Source of the DNA: Eutreptiella sp. 'Long Island Sound 2002'
Lineage: Eukaryota > Euglenozoa > Euglenophyceae > Eutreptiales > Eutreptiaceae
Reading direction: 5' to 3'
Length of the DNA stretch: 64,000 nt
NCBI GenBank assembly: GCA_964036045.1
Contig: OZ038378.1
Coordinates: 162,842,811 to 162,906,810 of the forward strand
In this document: positions 17,883-31,164 of the stretch, in pieces
Layout of the letters: each line of letters opens with the position of its first letter
Position numbering within the stretch: position 1 is the stretch's first letter
The notes under the pieces: generated by a model
What the model was told of the DNA's origin: nothing
The model's database searches: none
The model's input: the letters and a program-made list of their open reading frames with translations, nothing else
Program-made: the position numbers and the translations under genes

Positions 17883-19017
17883 GAGCGCCTCGTCCACAGG
17901 GAGATATAGCCCCTCAATAGAGAAAACCAAGAGTTTCTAACTCCCCGGTAGGTCAAAGAGATGGCCTTCAGTACAGGGGCCATGTTGGGGGTTTTTTTGG
18001 GTGGTTGTGATGCCCAAACAACAAAAAATCTTCCCGTTGCCCTAAGTATAGGCTACCATAGTACCTCTCAGCGGAAACTACTTCTGAACCCAACTAGCCC
18101 TTGATAGTAGAGCCAAGACTCATACAAAAGTGCCAAGTTTGATGTATGAATTTCATTCACGTCTTTACCAAAAATTCTAGGATAGTACGAAGGCGCTATC
18201 ATCTAGTCATCTCAGACGAAAAAATATACATGCGGATGAGCCATCCCATTGAATTGGACACATACGTATCAAGCAAAAACTACAAATATACCAGTATGGA
18301 GGAAACATGGGCATATAGGCCTCATTTATGCTATGTAGGGCACAAATGGGTGCTATATGGGCACAACTGAGCTATGGATATTGCCGCATTAGTGCCTATC
18401 TGTTGGCAATAGGTACCCAATGTGTTCATAGCATGTTTCTATCGGAAAAGATATCCAGCACGTTGGGAATATCTTTGTCAAACTAACCTCAATTTCCACA
18501 ATCCCAAGTTTATTCGTAAAGTAGACGTCAAGTAGAAAGGGCGATGGATTAGAGCCTTGGATGGCTACTCAACTCCCCATGGTTGCCGAAGGCATAACGC
18601 CAAGTTTTGGACGAAGGCGGAAAAATGTAACTTTATGAAATTTGCTGCTTTCTGGACTACGATGACTGCACAAATATTAGGACCAAGGTTCTGAGTCTTG
18701 GGATGGCTTCCGGCCACGTCAACTACAGCTAAAGGTTTCAGTCCTTGGACGGCCATCAATAACAATGTTCGAGAGACGACAAAGAAAAACACCTTCATCT
18801 TGCTATAAAAAGTGAGACTTGACCCGGAAACAGCAGGTTTCCGTAGGAATGGATTCTTGCTGAATTCCGCTCGAGACCATGATCATTCTCTCAAAACAAT
18901 CATTAAAGTACTACACATTCTTTGTGTGCTAGATGGCCGCCCAGAGGGTGCTTGGTAGAAGAATAATGGGCACCCTGAGGGAGCAACAAATTCTTTTCGA
19001 AAAAGCACGGCATGCGT
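17883..19017. other. AT-richer unassigned stretch
   Basis: G+C falls here compared with the first 17 kb. No open frame with protein-like composition was found. Nothing recognisable. Confidence 0.4.
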
Positions 19018-19220
19018 CGAGATTATGCACCGTACCCGACTATTATACACTTCTATGGCTTCCAAAGGTTGCTGAGATTATGCACCTTGCCTAATTATGA
19101 TGCACCCTGCTACTCCAAAATTGCAATGAGATTGTACACGGTGCCCAACAATTATGCACCTCTAGTGCTACTGGAATCTAATGAGATTTTGCATGCTACC
19201 GAAATATTATGCACCTCTAA
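19018..19220 (+). repeat. Degenerate ~55-bp tandem repeat, four units
   Basis: Each unit starts GAGATT(A/G/T)T(G/A)CAC and contains a second ATTATGCACCTCT-like segment about 25 nt later. Units begin near 19018, 19074, 19129 and 19184. Similarity between units is modest. No coding potential. Confidence 0.5.
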
Positions 19221-19531
19221 GGTAAAGTCACCAGCAAGTGTACCAACTTTTGCGATTTCAAAATGGCAGATGGATTTCAAGTTTTACGACAGCCAGAATG
19301 TGTTATCGGTGTAAACAGTGGAATTTTGAAATAAAACCTTGCTTGTTGTCGAAATTTATCAGATGCCTATGGAATTGCAAAAAAAGGGCGCCACGCACGA
19401 GCCGCGGATTTGGGGTCGCGCTAGTCGTTGTACCAACGAAGAAGACATAAAAACTCAGGTAAATTACGGTAGTTTTCTTTTTGTACATCAACTATCAGCA
19501 AAAATTGTCCTTTAATTTTTTGATGTGTTAG

Positions 19532-20106
19532 ATGCGACAGACGAAAGTTGCGGCGACAACGTTCATCAAGAGGGCAACGAGACCCAAGAAGAAGCCGTTG
19601 AAGCGAGCCGAACAGCGCCAAACCAAGCAGAAAGCCCTCTTCTCCATGTATTTCGTGTATCCTATGCCGGAAAAAACGACGGAGTTGGAAGATGTCGTCG
19701 CATTTAGCCTTACGCGCCTGATTTCAATACAAAAAGGTGCGACGGCTTTGAGGGTGCATAGGAAGATGGTAACTGAGGGGATGCGTCGCTGCAGGCATGC
19801 TGTTTGTGGCAGCGCTGCGTTGCTGTCATTGTGGGCTGAGCGCTGTGTTTTTTGTGCCTCTGTCGCCTTTTGCATTGTTTGCAGTCAAGGCAAGCCGTGG
19901 CAACAAAGGGACCAAAGCCGAAACTGCAAAAACAAAAGCTCACGCAGTGGATGGATGAAATGGCGGATAACATGTTGTGCCCCTCAACGACAGAAATCCG
20001 GGACCAGGCCAAAGAGCATGTGCAGGACGCCAAGAACTGCAATTCCACACCCCTGTCCGCCTTGTTGACCCATTTCACGCAGTACCTGAGGAACCTGCAT
20101 GTATAA
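19532..20106 (+). CDS. Basic protein, candidate two-exon gene, unknown
   Basis: Starting at ATG 19532, directly after a possible acceptor (TGTGTTAG), a strongly basic segment (IKRATRPKKKPLKRAEQRQ) leads into MYFVYPMPEKTTELEDVVAF and a donor AAAAAG|GTGCGA near 19739. A second block from about 19893, after TTTGTTTGCAG, reads KGPKPKLQKQKLTQWMDEMA, then STTEIRDQAKEHVQDA and SALLTHFTQYLRNL, with TAA at 20104-20106. The phases of these sites do not join the two best frames directly, so either another exon exists or the locus is damaged. No family recognised. Confidence 0.35.
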
Positions 20107-20769
20107 ATGCTCAGTCCTCCATGTCCTCTTCCGATGAGGCTGGGTTTGATTTGCATGTATGATATCAACCCTCGTGTTAATTTTTGCAATATCTCTGATA
20201 TTTGTGTTCGTGAACATTGTTAGAATGGAGACATTGCCGAACAAAAATTGAATCCACCAACCACTGAGAAGTTGCCTGCATATGGGAAGTGTTTGCCCTG
20301 CTTTTTACATGCTTTTGACAGTTTATGGCTGATTCAGCACAAGTTTGTCACTGGCAGTGCAAAGGTCCCCATGCGGAGGTACAATTTTTATTGCAAAGCA
20401 TTTTCTGTGACCACAAAGTGAAAAATAAGGTGTTGCAGCCAAAGTTAGTTTTAATTTTGCGAAATAGCATTTTTTCACACGTTGTTGAGATGTTTAGTCA
20501 ACATTAGTAGTAAAAAAAAGCAGACCCAAATGGTTACATGGGCACCCGGAATGGGTTTCCACACCATTTACAGAAAAACTTTTGTTGTTCATATTGCACA
20601 CGGACACAATTATGTTGTAGACCTCTCACACATGAGCTGAATAGGCAAGCACAAGGTATCCTCAAGAGCATTTGTGTTCCCCAGGGCCAAAAACGTAGAA
20701 AGGTGCCGCAAGTTGGCGCCCAAAACATACGGATATGTGGTTCTTCATGCGTGAAAATAGATTTTTTCT

Positions 20770-21275
20770 GGGTGGTACACTTACTGGGGCCTGGTACACT
20801 TACTGGGCCTTTTACCTTAATTGGCGCCTAATGGGCGCCCAAAAAGAATTTGCACATCATGAGTGCCTAAAGGGTGCCAAATAGGCACCTATTGGGCACC
20901 TAGAAAGCCAAAAAAAAAAACAACGGGTGCCAAAGGGGTGTCTAATGGCTACGGAGGAAGCGTATATTGGGCCCTTATTGGACGGCTAACGGCTATGCAA
21001 AGGGAGCATGCTAGGTGCCTAAAAGACACGCAGTAGGCGCACCATGGCCACCCTGATAGCAAACCCAATGGGTGTAGAATGGGTGCATTTCATGAGCCTA
21101 GTAGGTCTACATATTGCACGCCCAACGCGCACCTTGAGGGAGAATCTTGAGCGTGTAATGGGCGGTCCAAAGTTGATGAATAGCCGCTCAATGGACGCAT
21201 GCACGGTGCATTGGGCGTCGAACGGGCGCCTATGGATGCCCAAACATCTAATAGGTGCATAAATAGATGTGTCAT
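20770..21275. repeat. Field of short GGCGCC/TAATGGGC motif repeats
   Basis: Variants of GGCGCCTAATGGGCGCC, GTGCC(A/T)AA(T/A)GGG and GGCACCTATTGGGCACC recur every 15-40 nt across 500 nt on both strands. A similar piece, CGCCCATTAGGCGCCC, lies near 21828. The field is not a regular tandem array. It resembles a decayed minisatellite or clustered palindromic motif. No gene found. Confidence 0.4.
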
Positions 21276-24200
21276 GGGAACCCGGAAGGTGCGGAATACG
21301 CACCACAAACCCGCAAAAGAGGCATCCACGAGACTGTTTTGGGCTTAATTGTTTCAGCTTACGCTCAAAATACCTTTTTTTTGGAACCCTCTTTCGCAAA
21401 AACCATTGTCCGGACCCACAATGCAATGATTGCTACAATTAAGAAATGAAAAAACAACTATCACGTGAATGTTGTGGCAAATCCAATCCAACGACACAGT
21501 AGATTTGGGAGACTGAGCAACCCGGTTTTTGCCAAGTGAAATTGAGGTTCGGAATTTATTTCGTGCAAAAATAATTGACCTTTTTCGGTCATTTCCTAGA
21601 AAATAACCAATTATTCCGTTATGTGCCATAATCAGTTAATTCCCATTATTGCTTTCTAGTTAACCAATTTTTGACCAAAAGCTTTCAATTTTTACCAAAC
21701 TCAAAATAAAGCGGAAAGAAGTGATGAAAAATATGTAAAACTTTCCAAATTTATCCAGCAAAAAAAGAAGAGCGCCCTCTAAGCACCTAACATGTACCCT
21801 CGCGGCGTCCATTTTGCCTCCAGTATGCGCCCATTAGGCGCCCTCAAGGAAACTCGCCTTGAAGAAGGTTCTTAGATCAAGCGCAGGCGCTAGCACCATG
21901 TATCCCCCCGTTTTTGCGTCGCATACCCTCTTTTATGACATTGGATGTTTAGCCCCTTGTAAATCATTATTTTTGTAAGAGAAAGAGACCCGGCAAAGAA
22001 TTTTCTGATTTTCTTGTTGCATTTCAAAAAGCCATAATATAATGCAATGGTGCCCTACACCCCTTGAAGTCCCATCCCCGCCTGGCCTGAGGCAGTTCCA
22101 CTCCAGCCCCGGGGACACCGCACCCAAATGACAGTCCCAGCAGAGGCACACGAAACCAACCGCAACAATAACCCAATGCATGTCCCAATCCAATTGCATT
22201 ACACAGGCAACACACATCATCGGCATGAGATGGCATCACCCAGGTGCCCCAGCATCAACCACCGGCACCATGTGGAATTTCTTTGTTACCATTATCATGA
22301 CACCACACCACTCTGAATTTTCGGACATGTCCCACTGGCATCACAGGCGCTGGATGAAGCTGCAAGAGGACTGTGCTGCTGGTTTGGCAGCAAGCTTTGG
22401 GGCAGGTTTTGGAGGCACAGGAGGTCTGGAAGCTCGCTGCGCAAAGCACATTCCCATCTATGTGTCCCGTGCTTTGCTACGCTCGCTCCCTCTCCTTTCC
22501 TCCTCATAAATATTGGGAAAATATGACATTTCCCTGGGAATCCACTTGTCTTTGAATACTCTTCGGGTATTCGGATGGCCAATGACCTTGCGGCGATTCG
22601 CATGGGGATACTTCATGTGCAGAAATTGAGGCTGAGAGGGGGAGGGACCAGCAGCGCTTGCCAGAAGCTTGTCACCAAGTGTGCGGGGACTGGTATCAGA
22701 CATGATCACCTTGTGAATATAGTTGTGCCTGAAAACAGGGAGAACAAGCAAATGACCAAATGACCAACCCCCCCCCCCCGGGTTGGAATTGCTAAAGGGG
22801 GGTATTTCAACGGGGGGGGGGGGGGTGCTAGGGAAGGTGAGCCTGCTGGACTGCAGCTGAGTCTGCTGGGAGCTCCACCACAACGGGAAACATCCAAATA
22901 GTTAGAGCCACCGATCGATCGGCGGCAGGTTCCACAAGCAAAACCCTCAGAAATGCACAAACTTTATTCTTATGACGCTGTTGGTGCTGTAGAGCGAGGG
23001 TCCTGCCGAGATTGAGCATGAGCGCGTCGAGGTGCAGGGGTGCGGTCAAGAAGCTGTCCCAATAAAAATGAAACAGACTTACTCAGACATTCGCCAACCC
23101 TTCATTGAAACGAAACAAGTCTTTATACACTCAGGTTAAGGGCGCTTCTTCACATGAGCTGAGGTCATTGATAGGATGCATGCACAAACGGAACTGACTA
23201 CAAATGTCAGCGAGAAATCACACATTTCCATTGCAGATTTTGCATCTTGGACACCTTGAATCACGCATGCTGGGTCATGGGTAGAAAATTAAAAGCCCCG
23301 GAATTGGATCCATGGAATCGATTGAAAAATTTGTCAAACCATTGCGGTAAGAGCACTGCCCGGCTGAAGGGGGGCATGTTTGGCAACCAGCTCCATTTCA
23401 GGACTGAACACATCTTGCAGACCTGCAGCCCCGTGAGCTAGAAATGCCTCAACCATTGGACACCCTCGCGTGCGGCATATTTTCATGCGTTGCAGAAAGG
23501 AAACCACATTTGCAGCAGCTCGAGCATGACATAAAACGGAGGAAAATGACTGCGTGTCCCCTGGACTTCGGTGTGCTTATCTGACCATCTGCATACTCAC
23601 TTGCTGGCCCACCGGTCCCAGTCATTGTACAAGCTACAGTACAAATTTGGATGCCCTCAGGCAGATGGATGAGCTCCCCAATATTATCCATGGAATACAC
23701 GTACATGGACACATACATGCATATATATAATACAAAGACACGTACGTACGTAAAACCGTGTTCGTATTGAGTTGTCGAGGCCACTACAATGGCCAATGAC
23801 AGGGGAACAATGATGATGTGAGGACAGGGAGTATCTTTTCTGACGCGCTATATGGACCTGAGTTCAATTAGATACTTTTCGCATCCAACAGCCTATAGAC
23901 CAGAACTGACGCAGTTGGAGGTGAAGAGATAAAACAAACCGAAAAACCAGAAAAATCCATTCAGACTGCCACCAACAGACCGATAAAATTTAAAAGAAAA
24001 AAAGGGGATAAAAGCGAATCCCTTTGCTGCCATAGTAATTCAGGCAAACATTATAGAAAATCCCGGACGGAAGGCCGCACCCAAGCACCCACGGGGCCAT
24101 GAAGCATTCAGCGTGTCGCATGACTCAAATACACCCAAAGAAATGTATCAGTGTGCAACACGCTTGGACACATGGATCCCAAAATCCCACCAACGACAGT

Positions 24201-25256
24201 ACCATTCCAGGACAATGTGACACAGTTTCCTAACTTGACCTTCTCCCACATCTCGTGACAAAACGACATAACAATTAGTGATACAACAGCGCTGGTTCCA
24301 TCCTCATCTCTGGAGAGATGGGTCTGGACAGGCCAGGCAGCCAGCAAAGTAGGGGAAACCAGGGACAAGAGCGGGGGGCTGGAGGGGGAAACAGAAAACA
24401 AGCAGCGGAGGGCTTGGGCATGGGGGAGGTCCGGCACATTCTGGGGTGCCCATCTTCAACACTCGCAACAATGGAATCAGGGCGATGTCAGGGCGGTTGG
24501 CAGGAACACCTGGGTCCATGCTGGGTCCCGCCGGGCCTGTGGGAGGAGGTTAAAGCGCTTGACATAGCCAAGCCTCAACCTGACCACTGTCTCACCCACG
24601 AAGGAGGATAGCTGCGGTTGTACTTGTTGGCGTCCAGGGCGCGGGGAGAGTGACATAAATTCTGCTGCGTTCCTGTGGGCATATGGCAGCACCCAGGGAT
24701 ACAAGAGCTAGAGAGATTGAAAACCTCGTCACGCCGCAGAGAAAAAGTGACAAAAGCAAGCGGATAAATGGTTGCCGCACCTCCTCCAAAACACTGCGAG
24801 GTGCACATAGGCAATGCTGCTGACTTCACAGCCCTTCCGCAGCGGTCAGCTGTGCCCTGGCAAGCATGCTCATTTGCCACACACGCACACGCACACGACA
24901 CACAACACACCCATGCACGCACAGTGGTTTCGGCCGCAGATTATGGCATCTGCACCTACCAGGTACCAACCAGTGTCCTCAAGACAGCAAGCTCAGTATG
25001 CTGTGGACACTGCAGTGGTCAACGGCACTCTATTTGAAGCCGAGATATCAGGATAAAAAGCAGTTTGAGCAATTTGTTATCACTGTCGATCTACGTGGCA
25101 CATACACTGCGGAGCTCGACGACATGCCTCACGCTGTAAAATCTCATGCTCAACACGGAACCCAATACCACAAAAGCATCACTCGCCTTCCGAGAGGAGG
25201 AAGGACGCTCAGATAAATGTCCGTTGGACAAACACACAAAACACACATATAATATA
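21276..25256. other. Unassigned intergenic DNA
   Basis: Low-complexity AT-rich sequence to about 22000, then mixed composition. Notable pieces are a C-run followed by a G-run with GGTTGGAATTGC between them (22770-22835), a TACGTACGTACG palindrome near 23742, and an (AC)n-like stretch near 24880. No reading frame could be supported. The interval ends at the 3' terminus of the minus-strand cyclase gene. Confidence 0.35.
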
Positions 25257-25523
25257 TCATTTGCCAGCGTTGCGCGTGCCACTTGTCTCAGAGCCGAGAA
25301 TTGAGTTCCCACCCCCAGTAATCGGGTTGTCAAAGTAGAACTCGGGATAATTAGGCTCCAATTGAAGGGCCTGCAGCAAAGCCTTTGGAGGGGGCTCCAG
25401 GGACTCCTTCACAAAATATGCAGGGATCCCTCCAAAACCCTTGGCAAAGGTTTTGTGGCTTCCCTCAAAGGTAAACGTCGAATCAGGGTCGGAAATGACT
25501 GCCTTGTAGACTCCATCAGACAC
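25257..25523 (-). CDS. Cyclase exon 10 (end of catalytic domain and C-terminus)
   Basis: Acceptor GTCTCTTTTCAG|GTGTCT (phase 0); stop TGA at 25259-25257; residues 1040-1127. VSDGVYKAV continues directly from GRIQ of exon 9, and [23 protein letters not shown] is the usual closing strand pair with the KGxG turn. A short Gly/Ser/Thr-rich tail follows. Confidence 0.88.
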   Translation of the reverse strand: MSDGVYKAVISDPDSTFTFEGSHKTFAKGFGGIPAYFVKESLEPPPKALLQALQLEPNYPEFYFDNPITGGGNSILGSETSGTRNAGK

Positions 25524-28500
25524 CTGAAAAGAGACGCGCAGGGCCTGGGACCAATAAAGGGAGTCAGGGTCAGAGCCAGTGTGGGTTAGGGGCCGAGGCG
25601 GAAGGCTGGTTGGGCTGGGACGGAGGCGCGGTTGATGACTGATCAAAGCTGTCTGCATTGGGAAACACGGTGGTCTAAATGTGACAGAGGCAATTTTCTC
25701 TTCGGGGACAGAGGCTCGCTGGCGAGGCATGGGTTGTCGGATTTGAAAATTTTCCTGAGTGCGTGCCGTGCTGTGGGCTGGCAAGTGGCGGCCAGCTTGG
25801 GCTTTGATGCTCTTTTGTGTGGCGTGCTCCAGCCGCACTTAGGACGACTAAAGATGCAACCAGAGTGACTCAGGCCACCTTCCAAACCCTGTCTCTCATC
25901 CGCGTAACCGCTTCTGTTGCCAACCCAAACGGCGGTATTATTGACGCAGACCACCTCCTTCTCTAATCCGAACAACTCTGTTGCCTACACATGCCTCTGA
26001 GCATGAAACAAGAGGCCCTCCACCGTCCCCCGTGACCAGCATTAAGCGAAAGCCCTGCCGACCCTCGCCCCTGCAGCGTGCAACCGTGGTCCTGCCGCTC
26101 ACAGGACCATGTCCAGAATCAACTGGCACGTGCAGGCTTTTGTGCAGTGTTGCCCACCAATTTTGTCGCTCCGCCATACAGATATGCCTCAGCCTGCAAT
26201 CCCAGGCATTGCGCCAAGCGCCAGCCAACCCGAAGGGGATGTTGCTGGTGGGGCCAAACCCGGGGAATTTGAGGCCAGCAGAGGGGGGGTTGCAGAGGCA
26301 CAGGTACTTTCAGTCAGGGACAGGGTCAGCTACTTTGGTTACTTGTAGACATAGGCATTTGTAGACATACCCGCCCACCCCCCCCGTGTCGTTGGCCTGG
26401 GCCATGATTCTCACTTCTGAAAGGGGGGGGGGGTCAGCGACTAGGGGGGGCATGTTTCTTTGTTCCGGGGGGGGGGGGGCGACCAGGGGGGGGGGGGTCA
26501 ACAACTTGTAATGGCATCATTCTGGGCTTGTACACATGCTTGAAGCATTGTTTGGATGCATGCTTCGCACGTCCTATATCTTTTTGACGCTTTTGGGGCT
26601 TATCTTGGCACCTACACATCAAATGCCACACCCGTATGAGCAAAATAATCTTGCATCTCACAACATGGGGCCAAGAAACGGACGGCATTGGTGATTATTA
26701 AAGAAAGGGCCCCAGAGGGGGGGGGGGATGATTCTTCATTCCAAAGGGGGGGGGGGGGCAGCGACTGGGCGGGGGCACGCTGCTTGCCCCCAGAAGGGGG
26801 GAAGGGGCAGAAACATGGGGGGGCCAGTGACGTTGGGGGGGTAGCAACATGTGGGGGGGGGGGGGGGTGTAGGCAGTTGTAGACATCGGAGGCTTGGATC
26901 GGAGACGGAATCCAGGTCCGAGCCAGGCCATTGCCTGAGGACTGGTGGGGGCTTGGGGCCTTGGCCAGCCCCAGCCGACCCACCTGCCCACGTCGGAAAA
27001 TTGGTCCTCGGGAGAAACATGACATTGATGAGCAGGGCTCACAATGGCCGATGGGCACACAAACTGTTTTCCAGACTTTGACCCTTTGCCCACCCGCAGT
27101 GATCTGGTCCAGGCACGCCCTCCGTTCAACAGGCGAATGGCTGACTGTCTGTTCTTCAAAACTGGTGCTCGTCGGTTGGTCGGCCTTCAAGGACTGTTCT
27201 GCAGACGCCCCTCAGATATTCCCCGTTCGATATTTCTGGTGCCCAGCGCAAGTAGCGACCCCCACTTCGAGCAGCGCAGCAAGTCAGACAAAAGACACGG
27301 CACTGTACACCGGGTGCACTGCACGGCACCCGGTCTGCTCTGGAACGCCCCTTTCCCGGCCCCCTTCCGTAGTTCCAGAGTGTGGGCAATGCACGAGGGG
27401 GAGAGGGCCTCAGGCGGCAGGTGTTCCCGGAGGTTGGCCCCCACCAGCAACATCCCCTTCGGGTCGGCTGTCGCTTGGCGAGATGCCTGGGATTGCAGGC
27501 TGAGGCATATCCGTATGGCTGTGCGACAAAATTGGTGGGCAACACTCCACAAAAGCCTGCACATGCCGGGCAATTCTGGACATGGTCCTGTGAGCGGCAG
27601 GACCACTGTTGCACGCAATGGCGAGGTCTCCAACAAAAACTCCTGCCGCCTCGCAGATGGGCCAAAACAATACCCAAGCGAGGACAAAAGTGCGCAGGGG
27701 TAGTACTCTGGGTTAGAGGTGATCGAGGTCAGGGGCAGAAGTTGTCTGACAAAAATACTAGCAGTAGTACCCCCCCCCCCCCCTGGCAATCGCCCCCCCC
27801 CCCCCCCCCCCCTAGCGCACGACGATCTCCCGGAGGGGGGGGCAGTCACCAAGTGACGGTCTGTCTCCCCGATTTCTAGTATGAACTGAAGAAAATTTTT
27901 CTTTGGCGCCTTCGGCACCTGGTATTTCCTATGCTTTTTGGGCCAAGTGACGGTCTCCTGGGTGGGGGATTGCAAAGGGGGGGGGGGGATTGCAAGGGGG
28001 GGGGGGGGGGTAGTAAGAGTAGTGACGTCATGCAGCGGCATTGGCCACCTTCAACCAAAGCAGCGCCAGCAGCAACATCCGACAGCACTAGCGGCGCCAC
28101 AGCAAAGCAGCAATCGCCAAGAATCGATTGGGGAGCCTGCTGCTATTCCTACTGCTGCTGTCGACAGATGTGGTTGCTCGTACCCAGGCTGCCTTGGAAA
28201 CCTGGTTGCACTGACCTCTGTGCCACTCCCAAAGCTTGTGTTTTTCCATTTTCACGTGCTCCTACTCACCCGGGGCGGCATTGCCAAGAAACGCCTCACA
28301 GCCACAAAAATGGGCGAAACGGTGCGGACATGCCATTGACACAACAAACCCAACCCAAGAGGCAATATGCACCAGAACCCATCGAGAGCCAACACCCGGG
28401 GCGACACGCCACCCTCCGCATGTATTAGCAGCAGCCGGGGGGTGGGCTCCAAAGCCCCCTGCTCACGGCCCAGTCCCGGTCCTGGGCTGCCCAGCTCCTT

Positions 28501-31129
28501 TCCGCAGACCGGGAGCAGAAAGCAAATGGCACACAAGCTTTGGGAGTGGCACAGAGGTCAGTGCAACCAGGTTTCCAAGGCAGCCTGGGTACGAGCAACC
28601 ACATCTGTCGACAGCAGCAGTCGGAATAGCAGCAGGCTCCCCAATCGCTTCTTGGCGATTGCTGCTTTGCTGTGGCGCCGCTAGTGCTGTCGGATGTTGC
28701 TGCTGGCGCTGCTTCGGTTGAAGGTGGCCAATGCTGAACGCGTGCAGTGCCCATTTCCAGCGGGAGACCAGGGGCCCAGCCACCCCCCACGCCTGCCTTG
28801 GCTCAGGTTCCAGAGGCATTGGTGCGCTTTTGGTGCGATGCGAACAGCGCATTGGCATTCCAAAGGCGTCGCACTTGTCCGTCTTGTGGGCACATGGCCC
28901 CGCACCTTCTGCACAACACATCCGTCTCACAGGCACACAGCCCTGCACACCTGGATACGTCCTGGTTGGCCTGTGCTCTCCATGCGGCTGGCCAAGTTCA
29001 CAGTCTTGCCCCAAACATCAAACATGGGGGTCTTGCCCTGCAACACACCCGCAGTGATGGGGCCTGCCGCGATCCCGTACCGCATGATGCACCGGGCGTT
29101 CTTGGCAACGGCCTCCGCTTTCTCTTTGGCAATGGTTGTGTTCTCCTTGGGCAATGTTGGGCTGTCGTTTGGGCCATCAGGGGCTTCGATCGATTCCTGA
29201 AGTGGATGTGTGGGTGCCGGGGGGACGGATGTTGCACGGCAGGTGTGATTGCACAGGAGGCTGCATGGCGTGGCGCACAACAAGGGGACAAAATCAAAAA
29301 AAGCTGCCTCACCCCTGCCTTCTTGGGGGACAAAAGAGGGTAAAATTGCTAAGTAACCCCTGCGTTCTCGGGGATCCCCAAACAAGGGGACACAATCAGA
29401 AGTGCTTGCCTAACCCCTGCCTTCTCGGGGGCCCTAAAAGAGGGCAACAGGCTGACCCTGGTGTGTTCCCAGGACAGCCAAATTGACACCCTCCCATGCG
29501 TTGCAAGTTTCACAGCATCAGACAGGCACCGCATTGTATGCACTTTCTTTCCGCACATTTTGCTGTGGCTTGAGCTTCGCTTGGCGCTTGCGTGGCCTTC
29601 TTGTTTTTCTTGGAGAGGCATCTCGCGCTGCCACGCACATGTCTGTCGTTGCTTCACCTTGCACCAAACGAGAAATTCACACGACACTCGTCTTGTGGAT
29701 CCGCGCTACGTTGGTGAGCTGCTGTTGCTGTTGGTGTTGCTCCTGCTACCACACACGTTGCATGCGACTACTTGACCCTTGAGCATTGCGACTGTGTGTT
29801 ATTGCTCAGTGGCCGGTCGATACTATTCCGGGGGGGGGGGGGGACTGAGACCACAAAAAAGTTTGTAACTGAAATTGCCCTCCATTCTCAGGCCCCTTTA
29901 ATAAATTTAATTTTTCCCCCGAGGAGAAATTCTATTGCCTTCGGCAAGGCACCTCGAAGAGGGGAGAGGGACAGCCTTTTTTTGAGCTGCTCAGGCGGGA
30001 AAGCTGCATAAGTAGGTTGTGCCCTAGACCCCTTGGGAGCCCGCCCCCCCCCCAAAACACCCAAATAGGGTGAAAAACGCATAAAGAGGGGCTACAACAT
30101 GCTTTGCATAGGATATTTGATCATTTTGGATGGTCAAGTTATCAACAAAATCAGTTTTAGAATTTTCCATTTTTGAGCTGCCGAGGCGGAAAAACTGCAT
30201 AAGCAGGTTGTGCCCAAGACCCCTTGGGAGCCCCCCCCTCCCCCCAACACCCAAATAGGGTGAAAACGCATAAAGAGGGGCTAAAACATGCTTTACATAG
30301 GATATTTGATGATTTTGGATGGTCAAAGTATCAAAAAAATCAGTTTCGGAAAGTTCCATTTTTGAGCTGCCGAGGCGGGAAAACTGCATAAACCCCCCCC
30401 CCAATTAGTGTACCCCCCCCCAAATACTATACCCCCCCAAATACTATACCCCCCTTGGCTTAATAAGCGTTTTGCCAAATAGTATACCCCTTTTCATCAC
30501 ATACAAGCAAACGAAACACAAACAGATTCGGGACACGGTCGCAACACCACTGCACAGTAGCTCACTTGAAAAAAGCGGTGATTGTGGTTTGCCTCTTTAC
30601 ATTTGAAACACTGCTAGAGGCGTGGGCCACAGCAGCTGAAGGTGGTGCTCCAGCTCCATCAGCACCTGTGACACACACATCCATGTACAACAAGCATGCA
30701 CACAAAGCATATCTAACAGCCGCATCAGCATCGAAGCCGGATGCCACTCATCTGGATAGAGCTGCATATCTATGACGAAAGAGAAGGCAAAGAGGGGTGA
30801 GGGTGAGGGTGACAGCGAAAGGGCTGAAATACCATACCCCCCAATTAGTATACCCCCCAAATAGTATACCCCCCTGGCCCTATTGAGCGTCAGGCAAATA
30901 ACGTACCCCGGGGTACAGTATGGGGGGGGGGTTTAAGCAGGTTGTGCCCTACACCCCTTGGGAGACCCCCCCCCAACACCCAAATAGGGTGAAAAACACG
31001 TAAAAGAGGGCTAAAACATGCTTTACATAGCATATTTCATCATTGTAAGTGGTCACAATATCAAAAAAATGTTTTGCAAAAATTCTATTGCCTTCGGCAA
31101 GTCCACCTCGCAGAGAATCTACCCCAGTC

Positions 31130-31164
<35 letters not shown>

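Larger units (their letters stand above)
25524..28950 (-). other. Cyclase intron 9 with two sets of inverted repeats
   Basis: 3427 nt. It contains IR1 (26077-26275 and 27415-27617), IR2 (28039-28241 and 28531-28733), and many G runs of 8-17 (26420-26870) and C runs (27770-27810). One arm of IR1 on each strand keeps a coding-like frame (HVQAFV(Q/E)CCPPILS, then [10 protein letters not shown]), so it may be a duplicated exon of another gene. Confidence 0.6.
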
